64,000 bases of DNA from Thunnus maccoyii (taxonomy: Eukaryota; Chordata; Actinopteri; Scombriformes; Scombridae), in contig NC_056543.1 of NCBI RefSeq assembly GCF_910596095.1, positions 20,400,042-20,464,041 of the forward strand. Direction: 5' to 3'. Position 1 is the stretch's first letter. Every line of letters starts with the position of its first letter. The position numbers and the translations under genes were made by a program. Shown here in pieces: positions 36,150-47,255 of the stretch. The notes beneath the pieces were generated by a model. The model worked only from the letters and a program-made list of their open reading frames with translations, had not been told where the DNA came from and searched no databases.

Positions 36150-39100
36150 GCTTTAATTACATATTTGATATGTAATTTATATGTACTGCACCCTGTAAGT
36201 GAGAGGACCAAATGGCAGTAGAGCTAATTAATGAGGATTATTTTCTATAGAGGCGAATTATATAAAGTTCAGGAAGAATTTGGCCATATCGTTAAAGGAG
36301 TCATCCCAGAGTTCAAGAGCATCCTCTTATGTCACAGACCAAACGATTATTCAAGAAAATAATTAACTAATGAAAATAATTGTTAGATGCAGCCCTGTAC
36401 AGGAGATATTTCTTATTCAGAATATTAACCTTATGCATTTCTACTGCTTACTTCACTACACAGTTGTAGAGGTGGCATTAGGAGACTGGATCGGCTGAAG
36501 CATCTGCAGTGGGTTCAGTACTGCATTGATCCAGTCAGGAGGAGGATGAAGAGTTCTGTCGAGGTTGTGATCTAGAAGGAGTGAGGAAGGGCTTTAAGCA
36601 TAATTCATTTCTTTGTACCCTCTCTGACTGACTTACCTGGAGCAAATATTGAGGTTTTTGCTTTATCTCATCAGTTCAGCCGATTCAAGATGAGGTTTCA
36701 AGATGAGGGTTTGATGATCCCTCTGACAGATTTAGCCAATATAGCAATACATTTGAACAGGAAATGTACAGCAATGATTGCTTTCCTTGCAATGGAGCAA
36801 TCGATAGAACGAAGAACAAGAATCACACATGCTTAAGAAATATGAAATCAGGCAGATGTGGCAAATGTAAAATATGGAAGCAAAACACCCAATGTGTAAA
36901 AATGATAAGATTTTTTTTACTAAATTCAATGAAATACACTTAATGTCCAAATGCATGTTTATATCTGGGGCAAAGTGCATAGGTGTGCAGCACTTTTTTT
37001 TTTTTTAAATGTATTCAAACTGCCAATGCAAATCACATGTACAGAACAGCAAGTGACAAGGAATATTTGCATTGTGTCCTGTTCATCATTAGCATAATAA
37101 CAAAACCCCTAGGATGCATATATACAGGGAACTGCAGACATGAATTAGAAATAGAGCAAAAAATATGGATGAATCCAAACATAGGAAGTGCAGAAATACT
37201 CAAAACTGACAGGGAATGTTAAGGGGAAAACACAAAATACTGTCGGTACAATAAAGCATCAAAGGATGAGTGAGTTTGTGGCTGAAGGTGCATTAGGGTG
37301 GGAGGTGTTGTTTCAGATGGAGTCCAAGTTAAATCCCATCCTCCCTCACTGACTGTCAATGCACTCCGCAGCGACACCAGTCTGCACTTGTTTGTTCATC
37401 CCACCTGCTTCTCTATGGAGAGAAATTAGTTTTTTGATTCAGGTGACAAATGCATGTTTCATGAATAAATAAATGTGTCATACATATATAGTATATTTCC
37501 AATTTAAAGGTCATTAATCTCACAATATTTGGATTAAAATGCCTCCTGTGCTTGTCTCCTCTTTTTATAGCAAAAAGAATCTGCTCCTACAATCATTGTT
37601 TTTCTCTGTTGCTGTGCAACATTTCAAGACGAACATCTGATTGATCAACATTTTGCACATTAACAGTGCATAAAAAAAAAGAAAAAGAACCTTGCAGTGT
37701 TATTTTCCTCTAATAAAAATAAACATATTTTTTGCATTTATTCACTGATTGTCAAATCTTTGTGCACAAATTAGATGACAGGTTACATTTGTATGTGGAT
37801 TTTTGACTGTTTTAAATTGGCCAGGCTGATATATTGGCCGATATTAGCTCATTGCAGCTCCTATATCATAGGGATGTATGTTTGCTGGTAAATGACAAGA
37901 AATTGAAGTACAGAAATGCCAAAGATATGTTTTAAAACAGTGACACCATTCTATATTTTGTCCACCAGAGAAGTGACAAGTTTATTTTTGAGCTGTAAAA
38001 CAACCTATGTAATACATGTCTTGGTCACAATTTAAGGGAACCTTTTATTGCCTTAATTTTTTATGTTTATGTTTTTTATGTGATAAAAAAAATATTGGTC
38101 GATATATCATTATCTGATTATTTAAACTCCCAGGTATCAATATCGGTATCAGCCTCAAAAATCCCATATCTGTCAGGCTATACTAAAGCCCTGTGATCCA
38201 CAGATGCATGTTGCATTTAGGTGCTGGTAGCTTTGTAAATAAATGCAAGAGAACTTCAGGAGCTTTTTAGACATTCATATGCAGTGGAATCAAATGGTCA
38301 TATACATTTGTAAATCCTGTTTAATCCATGACCCACACATGGACACATGTTGAAGCCTCAGAATTTGTGAGTGTCTTTGAGCAGAAACCTGAACTCTGAG
38401 CTCTCACAGAAGGGACTAGTCAAATATAGAGAAGCAGAGCAGAGAAATCTTTTTTATTTATACATACTTCCTGTATTACGTTTGCTCGTCAAACCAGACA
38501 ATCTGAGGAAGCAGGGATTTCTCTGTGCACTCTGTGTTACACTCAGCAAAGAGCACCACATTTTACATTCATATTCAACACTCCTCTTAGTCTTTCACTT
38601 CCTGTTTCTTTGATGACTCAGGTTACTGTAACATTGCACTGGTTTTGAACTGTGTTTATCCCACTCACTCGTTTTGCTGCTCTCATTCCATGTGTTGCTT
38701 CACTAAACCGACAGTACCCAAACCCAACACTAGATGACAGCCTGCACTAGTGGATGACAATGGCTACTCCATAACAATAAGACAACAATGCAAAATGGTT
38801 CCAGCCATATCAACCCTTACCTCTGGGCACCTCGAGACACCCCCAATGTGGAGTATGTGAGCGAAAGAGAAAAGCGAGAAGGATGTGATTATTACACCAG
38901 TGGAAACACTACCCTGACTTCTGGCTAGACATGAAAATACTAATTACCCTCATGATGTTTACACTTAATTATCCCTAAAAGCAGGCATCACAGTGATAAT
39001 TATAAAACCGGCAAAAAAGACTGATGATCAAGGTTCAAGCATTTTTAACTCTCAAAAGGTCAACAATGAGTGACCCCGTTGATAAGTTGTGGTTTTTGAG

Positions 39101-39480
39101 TAAACTGATTGCAGAAAAGCAGTAAGCAATACCCAAAGGTGATATATGACACTGCTTGTGCACAATGAAGACCTTCCTTCATACTAATAATAGTGTCTAG
39201 GAGTTTGCATTAATGAATCAAAAAGGCCAAAAAGAAAACATGTCAATGTTAACCCCACAATACCATTAGCCTCTGTATCTGTTGCAGCTTATTATAGAGT
39301 AAAACTCTCAGTGCTTTCACACTGCAGCATTAATCGGGGGCCTTGGTGTACTTTTTCAGACTCATAACCAATGGGGCTTACTTGGGTTACCCTTGTCCCA
39401 CCAGCGACTGCATATGTAGGCTTATGTGAGTTTAGGGAGCCATGGAGAGCACGCCCAGGAACAGCTGACAATTTATGCTG
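36150..39480. other. Gene-free AT-rich spacer
   Basis: No exon-like frame. There is a reverse-orientation fragment of the GGGCTGCA repeat at about 36335-36400 ('...taattgttagatgcagccctg'). At 37835-38190 a repeat carries 'attggccgatatt' and 'tatcaatatcggtatcagcc' motifs of a common fish element. The rest is unremarkable. Confidence 0.45.
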
Positions 39481-39496
39481 GTGGGGCCCCAACATT

Positions 39497-39498
<2 letters not shown>

Positions 39499-39538
<40 letters not shown>

Positions 39539-39548
39539 GAGAGAGAGA
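39499..39548 (+). repeat. (GA)n microsatellite at the start of a purine-rich tract
   Basis: GA dinucleotide run with one interruption, followed by about 200 bp that is almost only G and A on the plus strand (to about 39715). Confidence 0.9.
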
Positions 39549-40149
39549 AGAGGGGGGGAGGGAGGAATGGGTGAGAAGGAGAGAGGAGGGAAAAGAAAGG
39601 GGGTGGAAAAAGGGTAAGGAGTGAGGATGAGTGGAAGAAAAGGCAGACCTGGGTTGTAGGGATGAGAGGGAGAGAGAAGAAGAGGGAGAAAAAAGGGGTA
39701 GAGAGGGAAAGGGAGGTCGTCTTGTTTGTAGCTTGTCAGCAATTGCTTGAGACAAGCTTCCCCTCCATGTGTGAAAGCTACTTGGCAGGAATGCTTGGAC
39801 CGTACCAAGTGCGGCCAGGCGAGAGGGGTGTTCCACAAGAGGAACAGACCCGGATTGAAGAGCCAGTGTGTGGCTGAAGTAATCCTTCAGCGTTGTCGGC
39901 TCTTTGATGTTGTATCTTTGTGGATGTGTGTGTGGGGAGAGGAGAGGAGGGAGGGAGCAGTGTGTGGGTGTGAATGGGGTTGGTGAGAGCGTTCTGTATG
40001 GATATGTGCTCTCTCTCCCCAGCAGCAACAAAAGAGAGGGAATGAGACACCCACCTCTGCGCCCCCCACCCCCCTCTGCTCTCAAGAGAAAGAAAGCAAA
40101 AAAAGGGAAAAGAAGATGATGAAACCTGAAGTGGTCCTGCAGTGTGAAT

Positions 40150-40200
<51 letters not shown>
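40150..40200 (+). repeat. (GT)n microsatellite
   Basis: GT run ending in GCGCGCACGCACGTG. A further (GT)n lies at 40438-40464. Confidence 0.9.
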
Positions 40201-40205
<5 letters not shown>

Positions 40206-40464
40206 CGCACGTGTGCACGCACAGATACTCACACAGATGCTCATATGTGCATCTGCATGTGTATCTATACTTTGTATGTATGCCAGCGTGAATTGATTCT
40301 TCAATTTAATCTGTTTACTAACAATCTGTGTGGATCCTGTCTGTGGGTGGGTGTCTTCTGCAATTGTCCCTGTGTGTGTGTGAGTGTGGTCATGTTATGT
40401 ATCTTCTCCCCAGTAGGGGCTGTTATTGTCTTAAGAATGTGTGTGTGTGTGTGTGTGTGTGTGT

Positions 40465-40750
40465 ACCAGGTATTCCTCACGTTGTGGGGATGTAAATCTG
40501 TTTACACAGTCATGTTGTGGGGGCTCACCTCCCTTATGGGAACATAAAGCAAGTCCCCTTAATGTAAATGATTAATTTTAGGGTGAAGACTTGGTCTAAA
40601 GTTAAGGTAAATTTAGGGTTATGTTAAGGTTAAGGTAAGGGTTAGGGTTAGGCATGTGGTGGTTATGGTTAAGGTTAGGATAAGTCTCCAGGAAATGAAT
40701 GTAAGTCAATGTAATGTCCTCTGAAGTGATGGAAACAGGACTGTATGTGT
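40465..40750. repeat. Dispersed repeat with TTAGGG-like motifs beside (GT)n
   Basis: Starts 'accaggtattcctcacgttgtggggatgtaaatctg', contains a degenerate 'aaggttaaggtaagggttagggttagg' block (40627-40655), ends 'atggaaacaggactgtatgtgtgtg' and is bounded by GT microsatellites on both sides. This is a familiar teleost interspersed repeat, not a telomere, because the motif spacing is irregular and short. Confidence 0.55.
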
Positions 40751-41232
40751 GTGTGTGTGAGTGAGTGAGTGGGTGAGTGAGTAGGGTCAATCTCCAGTAG
40801 CCTGTTGCTTTCTGCCTCTGACTGCTCTCAGCTCTACATCAGGAGGAATGCAGACTGAGATGGATTCCTGCAGGATTCCTCGTCTCTGGATTCATTATTC
40901 CCACTGCCGCCCTGAACAAACAAACACACACGCACACACATAAAACACACATTTCTGCTGTTTGCTGACACAAAGACGAATATCCTCCAACCTAAACTGG
41001 CTCCAGTCTTAATGATGAACATGCGACGAGCAGTTAACTTCTCTTCCCCCCAATACTTAAACAACTTTCTACTTCATACTGTACACACTCTGAATTTCTT
41101 CCAACTCTCCTCATCTCCTCCCATTTTCTTCCCTTTCACTCACTCCCCTATCTCTCTCTCTCTCTCATATTCTCACAAATGCACACACAGTCTGCTGTTG
41201 GCAGTCACAGGGTTTTATTTCCACACTGATCC

Positions 41233-41233
<1 letters not shown>

Positions 41234-41282
<49 letters not shown>

Positions 41283-41297
41283 TGTGTGTATGTGTGT
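41234..41297 (+). repeat. (GT)n microsatellite with interruptions
   Basis: GT/TG run interrupted by TATG, about 90 bp before the DIRS element. Confidence 0.9.
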
Positions 41298-41772
41298 GGA
41301 AAAGCAGTAAAGTTTGATAAAGTCCAGTCAGCAGTAGACTACAGAAGTGCAGCAGCAGTCTGCTTCCACATTACACAAGGAAACTTTAGGTTACTTGCGT
41401 AACCCTGGTTCTCAGAGTAGTGTGAGTGAGATGTCTCCCTATGGGATACTCCCCCCTGTATATTCCTCAGAAGCATTTATCTCAGTACGCCAATCCTGAT
41501 TGGCTGGTGATCGCAACATGAGTGTCAGATGGTTCTACCTACTTTTAAATAGCTTATGCTACGATGCAGACGTCATTCAAAATAAGCACCTCTTCTTGCT
41601 TCGTCCCAGCAAGAGGGGATGTCTGGTGAGACAGCTCACTCATGGAACTCTGAGAACCGGGGTTACGCAAGTAACCAAAGGTTCTCATTCATAGTATTTG
41701 TTTTGATGTCTCACTAGGGGATATGGACACTCCCATATTGCCAGACAAGCTTATCTCAGCAACCACCAGCAC

Positions 41773-42117
41773 TCAAACAGTAGTACTCTGTTCCAGCAAG
41801 GGCCCTGAACCCAGTATTGCGTGAGCCATGCATGGAGCAAAGACATCCAGTCTACAAAACTGGACAAAAGTGAGGGGCGAAGACCAGCTCACAAGTGTCC
41901 TAAATGGAAACCCCTCTAAACAAGGCCCAGGATGTGGCCATGAATGGAATGAGCTGCAGTCCCTGGCCCATATATATACAAAGGATACAAGGAGTTGGTC
42001 ACTTCTGGGAAATCCCTTGGTCCTGTCCATATAGGATCGCAAGGCACGAACTGGACACAGCATGTGCAACCGTCGTTCTTCAGGGCCCCCACTTGTGGAC
42101 TTGTGGAATATTATCAT
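41773..42117 (-). pseudogene. DIRS tyrosine recombinase fragment
   Basis: 115-codon minus-strand frame. The N-terminal part (LHMLCPVRALRSYMDRT, RSDQLL) matches the central region of DIRS recombinases. The C-terminal part (SSPLTFVQFCRLDV) matches the block that in active relatives normally reads with a Tyr before RLDV; here it is Cys, consistent with loss of the nucleophile. The middle appears frameshifted or deleted. Not functional. Confidence 0.7.
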
Positions 42118-42132
42118 TTGATTGAACGAGCA

Positions 42133-42606
42133 TTATTAGCCTCATAGATATGAGTTAGAGGGGGCCTGCTACACCTAATAGTAGGTTCAGAAGGGCGTTA
42201 TCATCCATTGGTAAGGTGGAGGTCACCTTTGAGTTAGAGACGCCATCTAGCAGTCATTGTAATTATGACCCGAGGAAGTGACGTAGTTCAGATGACATCA
42301 ATATACGATGACTTGATAATAACCTGACATTTTTACCTCATTTTACTGCATTCATAACCAACAATTTCCAAGTTTAACCATATTTCAAGTGATCATTTTA
42401 ACCCAAATCATGACATTTTCCTAACCATAACCAAAGGGTTTTTGTGCCTAAACCTAACCAGACTTTAACCATGGTTATTTTGTAGCATAGCATATTACCT
42501 ACTGGTAGGTGCCATAGTCCTATTCCAATGGGTTGGAATATGCACCCACTAGTACGTACATATCATAACTAGTACCCCTTCTAACCCATATCTATGAAAC
42601 TGATAA
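42133..42606. mobile_element. Inverted-repeat element nested inside the DIRS element
   Basis: Left end TTATTAGCCTCATAGATATG (42133-42152), continuing AGTTAGAGGGG, is an imperfect inverted repeat of the right end (42575-42606, minus strand TTATCAGTTTCATAGATATG, then GGTTAGAAGGGG). It separates the recombinase and reverse-transcriptase remnants, so it inserted after the DIRS element. Non-coding; the interior has CCTAACC-type motifs. No clear target duplication. Confidence 0.6.
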
Positions 42607-42728
42607 CACCCATTCAGTTGAGTGATGCCATCCAAAACAGGTGTTCAGGAGAGGAAGAAAGCAGTGAAGAGAATGCTGTGAGGTCAATGGAGGAGCACGA
42701 ACCAACCACCTTGGGCACAAAGGCGGGG

Positions 42729-43070
42729 TTAGGTTTTAGTGACACCCTGACATGCCCTGGGGCAAACTGAGTACATGAAGGCAGGCCGTGAAGGACCTGT
42801 AGTCCAGAGATAATCCCAGGAAGATTCTTGTCTATACTGGGGGCAACACACTCTTTTGGTGTTTATCATAAAACCCAAGTCAGTCAGTTTTATGAGGATA
42901 TGCGTTTGCGTCATAGCCCCTGGTTCCGACTGTGCCAGGAGGAGCCAATCGTCTAGGTCGGTAGCCAGATGGATATCCTGCTGTCGTAAGGCAGCTCTTG
43001 CGGCCTCGGTACATCGCACAAACCCTCTTAGGCTCAGGGGATAGACCGAAAGGGAGCACTCAGTACTCAA
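42729..43070 (-). pseudogene. DIRS reverse transcriptase fragment
   Basis: 114-codon minus-strand frame containing RGFVRCTEAARAALRQQ, DLDDWLLLAQSE and LGFMIN, the conserved palm region around the catalytic Asp-Asp pair. The residue normally Tyr before LDD is Asp. It is truncated on both sides relative to full DIRS polymerases. Confidence 0.7.
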
Positions 43071-43237
43071 AACAGACGCCCTGAAAAGCGAATCTTAAAT
43101 ACTTTCTTGTGTGGAAGGTAAATTGGAATGTCGAAATATGCATCTTTCAGGTTGACAGATGTGAATCAGTTGCTCTGGCACACCAAACAGAGATGCATGA
43201 GTGAGCATCCTGAATTTGTATTTTCTGAGGTATTTGT

Positions 43238-44030
43238 TCAGAGCCCTGTGCCTGTGAGACGCCTGAGCGAAAGACTGTTATGGGGCCTGCAGAGGTGGGG
43301 GCTCGGTGTTCCAGGGAAGGCAGAGCTGGAGAGCCTCATCCTCCCTCTTCTTGACCCTACACTGCTGCTGCATGGAGGCCAGGGTGGTGCTGAAAATGCC
43401 GTCGGGCATGATAGGCATGTCCAAGATGTCCTCCTTTTCGCTGTTGGACAAGTTCGCCAGGTTGAGCCACCTGGTTCTTTTGTGCAGCACCATCCCGATG
43501 GATTTGCCCAGGGCTTAGACCGCACAGCACTGCACAAAGCGGCAAATGTCCGTAATCGCCTGGATTTCCTCCCACACAACAGGGTCCGTCTTTGTCGCCA
43601 TGTCCTCACATAGTTCCGCCTGGTATGCCATGAGCATAGAGTACAGAGTACAGTGCCTGTACAAACTGGGGGTTTTGATGGCCATTCGGTAATGTTCCAG
43701 CCCAAGGCAGCACAAGCAGACCTGGTGTGTGTCTTTGCTTGAGATTTTGTTACTGCAGCAGCAGAGTCAAGGCCTGGAGTCTCCATCTCCTCTGGTGTGA
43801 GGGGGGTGACATCCATCTTCGCTAGCAGGTGTGCTAACAGAGAGGAACAGTGAATTGACTGGCGCGCTAATCCCATGGGGGCTGAGAGTCTCACCGGCCC
43901 TATTGGTGTGCGAGCAAAGCACCCGAGCTACTGTGGTGGGTAGTCGAGTCCAATGAAAACGTAGCTGTGGTGTGGCTAGGTGAAGAGCACTCCGGTCTAT
44001 GGTGAAGGCCAGAGAGTTGAAGTGTATCAA
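43238..44030 (-). pseudogene. DIRS gag-like remnant
   Basis: Overlapping minus-strand frames (43238-43894, 43767-44030, 43515-43715) with frameshifts between them. Position between the 5' terminal repeat and the reverse transcriptase supports a gag-like region. Gag proteins are poorly conserved, so this rests mostly on position. Confidence 0.5.
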
Positions 44031-44699
44031 GGTAGCTAGCGCCCAGCAATGGAGTGTTTAGCCGAGATAGCTCCAGTCTGTGGACAGTTAAGCTAGCTAT
44101 CTTAGAACACAGGGTGAAATATGCTCCGAAGCGAGGAGAGGTGTTTCAATGATACCTGTGTCGTAACATAAGCTATTTAAAGGTACCACCTGGCGCGGAT
44201 GTCGTGATAACCAGCCAATCAGGATTGGCGTAATGAGATAAATGCTTCTGAAGAATACGCAGGGGGGCATATCCCATAGCAAGACATCCGAAAGAATACT
44301 ATGAATGAGAACTGAAAGCGCCCTCGTCCCTTCACCCCACGCTCATCATCTGTTTCCAGGGCTTGTAGTAATAAAAAAAGAGGCCAAGAAATGGGATGCA
44401 ATTTTAAATGAATTAGGCCGTGAATAATTTTCAGGATGTCAAAATGTATTGGGGTGAAGGCGTTTATGCAGTTGGAGCACTTAGTTCACTGGTGTGCAGC
44501 TTAAGAGAGGAAATGCTTTATCAGGACTGGAACGCACCGCACGCACTCCTTCCCATGATGGATACATATACAAATTTACAGGCTTGCATATTTAATTTGT
44601 GCTTGTATGCATTGGTGCACACCTATGCTAACACCTGAGTGATGCAGTTGATGCACTGTGCTGACCTCATTTACATGTCCTCCTGAGGAGGTGCGCTGT

Positions 44700-45062
44700 A
44701 AAGAACGGAGGGGACAAGGCAGAGGAGAGGAAAGGAGAAAAGAAGGTGAATGTTAATTGAAGAGATGATGATGAAAAGAAGAGTTGTGCAATGTAACGTA
44801 AGGTAAAAATGAAGAAGAAGGAGGGAATGGATGAGGAGGAGGCAAGGAGAAGGCAGCGAGGGAGGGCGTTTAGGGAGGGGAAAAAGATGGGGTGTAAAAA
44901 GGGTAGATTAAAGAGAGGGAAAGTTGAAAGGTAAAGGGGGAGGAGAAATGAATGAAGACTGTGGCGGAGGAAGGCAGGGATGAAGAGGAAGAGAGGGAGG
45001 GAGGCTGGCGGAGGAGGGGAGGGAGGGATGGAGGGAGGGAGCGAAGGCAAAGGGAGGAGGGT
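44700..45062 (+). repeat. Polypurine tract (GGA/GAA-rich), about 360 bp
   Basis: Mostly A and G on the plus strand, with many GGAGG, GAAGAAG and GGGAGG units and few pyrimidines. It gives spurious Pro/Ser/Leu frames on the minus strand. Confidence 0.8.
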
Positions 45063-45149
45063 TGATCTCTGGGGTTTGAAGCACATTAGTATTCATGGGG
45101 AAGAGGAGGCCACAGACAGCAGAGAAACAGAGGGACCAGACTGAGAGCA

Positions 45150-45256
45150 GCACATACACACACACACGCACACACACACACACACACTCACATAAATACA
45201 CTCACAGTGACACACACATGTAAGCAAGCACTTACACATCTCTCTGTATACATGCC

Positions 45257-45297
<41 letters not shown>

Positions 45298-45310
45298 GCA
45301 CACACACACA
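45150..45310 (+). repeat. (CA)n microsatellite cluster
   Basis: Two CA runs (about 45153-45190 and 45259-45310) with intervening CA-rich sequence. Confidence 0.9.
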
Positions 45311-45469
45311 AAGCCTATGTATTATGTGGATTTAGATGCTACAGAAGTCTGATACACACACAAACAATCTGTGTATGCTAAAAGGCAGCAGAGACCATTG
45401 CGCTCCATCTTCTCTAAAATTCTCCATGTTACACACATTAACATGCATAAAGGCCCTGAAAATCCTCCC

Positions 45470-45617
45470 CAGAGATGGTTTAGTGGTTGAGGCCTCTGAA
45501 ACCGCACGCACCCCTGCTGGCCTCGGATCGAATCCCGCTTCAGAAGTGTCTCTCCTGTGTTTTCACCGCTTCGTATCCCTCTCTTCCCTCCTACTCCTAT
45601 CAATAAAAGCAAAACAT
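45470..45617 (+). mobile_element. tRNA-derived SINE
   Basis: RNA polymerase III promoter boxes are in correct order: A box TGGTTTAGTGGTTGAGGC (45476-45493) and B box GGATCGAATCC (45525-45535), about 32 nt apart. A pyrimidine-rich body and an AATAAAAGCAAAAC tail (45602-45615) follow. It does not fold as a complete tRNA after the B box, so it is a retroposon head, not a tRNA gene. Ends are approximate. Confidence 0.65.
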
Positions 45618-45933
45618 ACCAGAGGGCGGTAGATCTCTGCCTGCTTTACCTTTTCCTTTTTAAAAAACGAAGACCTTAACAGTTACTGAATACCTACAGA
45701 CGCAGAGAGGAGTGGCGGAGTGCAGGTGACTCATTTCGCTGTGGGAGAGAAGGGCTGGGCTGAGCTCTGGGGAGAGAGTGGAAGACACAGAAAAGATTGC
45801 TGTCGTGTTGGAGGCCACTCGCAAAACACTGCTGACGGTGGCAGGGAGAGGGAAGAGGAGGTGGAGGGAGAGACGGCAACACTCTCCGGGTGGTTCTATT
45901 CATAGTCTCTCTGTCCTCAGACTTTGGGTGTAC

Positions 45934-45966
<33 letters not shown>

Positions 45967-46081
45967 CATGTGTGGGCGGGCAGGTGGTGTACAGCTGACA
46001 GTTGATTTGCTGTGACACCAGACACACTGGCTGCCTTGGACTCCTGTGGCCTAGATATCAGAGTCTCCTGAAGCACCTCTA

Positions 46082-46084
<3 letters not shown>

Positions 46085-46135
<51 letters not shown>

Positions 46136-46152
46136 ACACACACACACACACA
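46085..46152 (+). repeat. (CA)n microsatellite
   Basis: CA run with one CCCACA interruption. A (GT)n run occurs just before, at 45931-45956. Confidence 0.93.
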
Positions 46153-47209
46153 AGCACATACACATACACTTAACCACACGCACACACTCATCTGAGTCTC
46201 TCTCTTTTCTTTCTTTCTCTCTTTGCCCCCCTCTCTCTCACAGACCTACATATCGTTTTCTGATTGGCAAGCAGGTGGTCTCCACTGCATGTCCTTAAGG
46301 GTTCTGCAAAACAACTTAGCCTGGTAAAGATAACATCAAGCAGGCAAGAGGAACCAGAGAAAGAAGAGCAAACTGGAGACAGAGGAGCAGAGAAACTGTG
46401 ACAGGAGACAAAGCAAGGGAAAAGGGAGAAAAAAAAGAGAAAGAGAGGAGGCAGGACGCTGATACAGAGAGAGATGGAGTGAGAGGAGGAAGAGAGTGAG
46501 ATCCCATCATGTAAACAGTCTGAAGCACCGCATAGAGATGGAGGAGGCTGTTGCCATGGCGGCAGAGGCTGCATCCTTTTGTTAAAGATGTCACTCAGGG
46601 GGAATCAGGGCTAATGAGGAAGGACTTTGCGCCTGCGCATGCACATGTGCGCGTGAGTGTTTAGCCAATGTGTATCTGAGCAACACGGTCTGCTGGTATT
46701 CTTGAGTGTTTGAGGTATAATGGTTTCTCTTCAGGAAATAAGAAAAGGATAGTGAAAAATACGGTTGAGAGCGAAAGCCTGAGTAGGAAATTAAAAATAG
46801 AGGAGACCCAGAGTCAAACAGGGGTTACACAGTCCATGTGGAGAAATGTCAATGTCATTGGTAACTAGGGATGAATGTAGCTGTGTGTGCTTGTGTGTTT
46901 CAGTGTGCCCAAGTGAGCCCCATTGAGACTTAGGCAAGTGTGTGTGTGTGTGTGGTTTGGTGTGGCGCTTTGCTGCGTAGGTGGTTTGTTCTCTGCGCTC
47001 TTGCTGCAAATGAGTGAAGAATCAAAGGGAAACAGGTTTCATTTAATCCTACCCTCTCTGTCTCTCTCTTTCTCTCGTTTTCTCTTTCTGTCTCTCCGTC
47101 CTCGGCAAACAGCCTTGAGCCTCCCACAGAGTGAATGCTGACATCTGCCTGCACTTTCTCTCTCTTTCTCTCTCTCTCTGTCTCTTCCTCTTTCTGTCTT
47201 AGAATCAAC

Positions 47210-47217
47210 GCACACAC

Positions 47218-47251
<34 letters not shown>
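47210..47251 (+). repeat. (CA)n microsatellite
   Basis: CA run preceded by about 150 bp of TCTCTCTTTC pyrimidine-rich sequence (47050-47200). Confidence 0.9.

Positions 47252-47255
<4 letters not shown>

Larger units (their letters stand above)
41389..44313 (-). mobile_element. Decayed DIRS-type (tyrosine recombinase) retroelement
   Basis: Terminal inverted repeats of about 200 bp: 41389-41590 against 44110-44313. The segment at 41490-41507 (CCAATCCTGATTGGCTGG) is exactly inverted at 44211-44228. An internal complementary region lies next to the lower end: 41389-41418 is inverted at 41647-41676 with one mismatch in 30. Minus-strand order is gag-like (43238-44030), reverse transcriptase (42729-43070), recombinase (41773-42117). 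Inverted termini, an internal complementary region and a recombinase in place of an integrase define DIRS elements. At 2.9 kb, including a nested 0.47-kb insert, it is shorter than usual and all frames are broken. Confidence 0.85.

Noticed and set aside
39498..40547. Frames up to 268 codons near 40 kb
   Set aside because: They read through (GA)n and (GT)n microsatellites (Ser/Leu, Thr/His, Val/Cys repeats), not protein-like.
40627..40655. Interstitial telomere sequence
   Set aside because: TTAGGG-like units are few, irregular and part of a larger dispersed repeat.
44667..45311. Pro/Ser/Leu-rich and Cys/Val-rich minus-strand frames
   Set aside because: Produced by the polypurine tract and (CA)n runs.
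45470..45545. A tRNA gene
   Set aside because: A and B boxes exist, but the acceptor stem and anticodon arm cannot be completed. SINE head is a better explanation.
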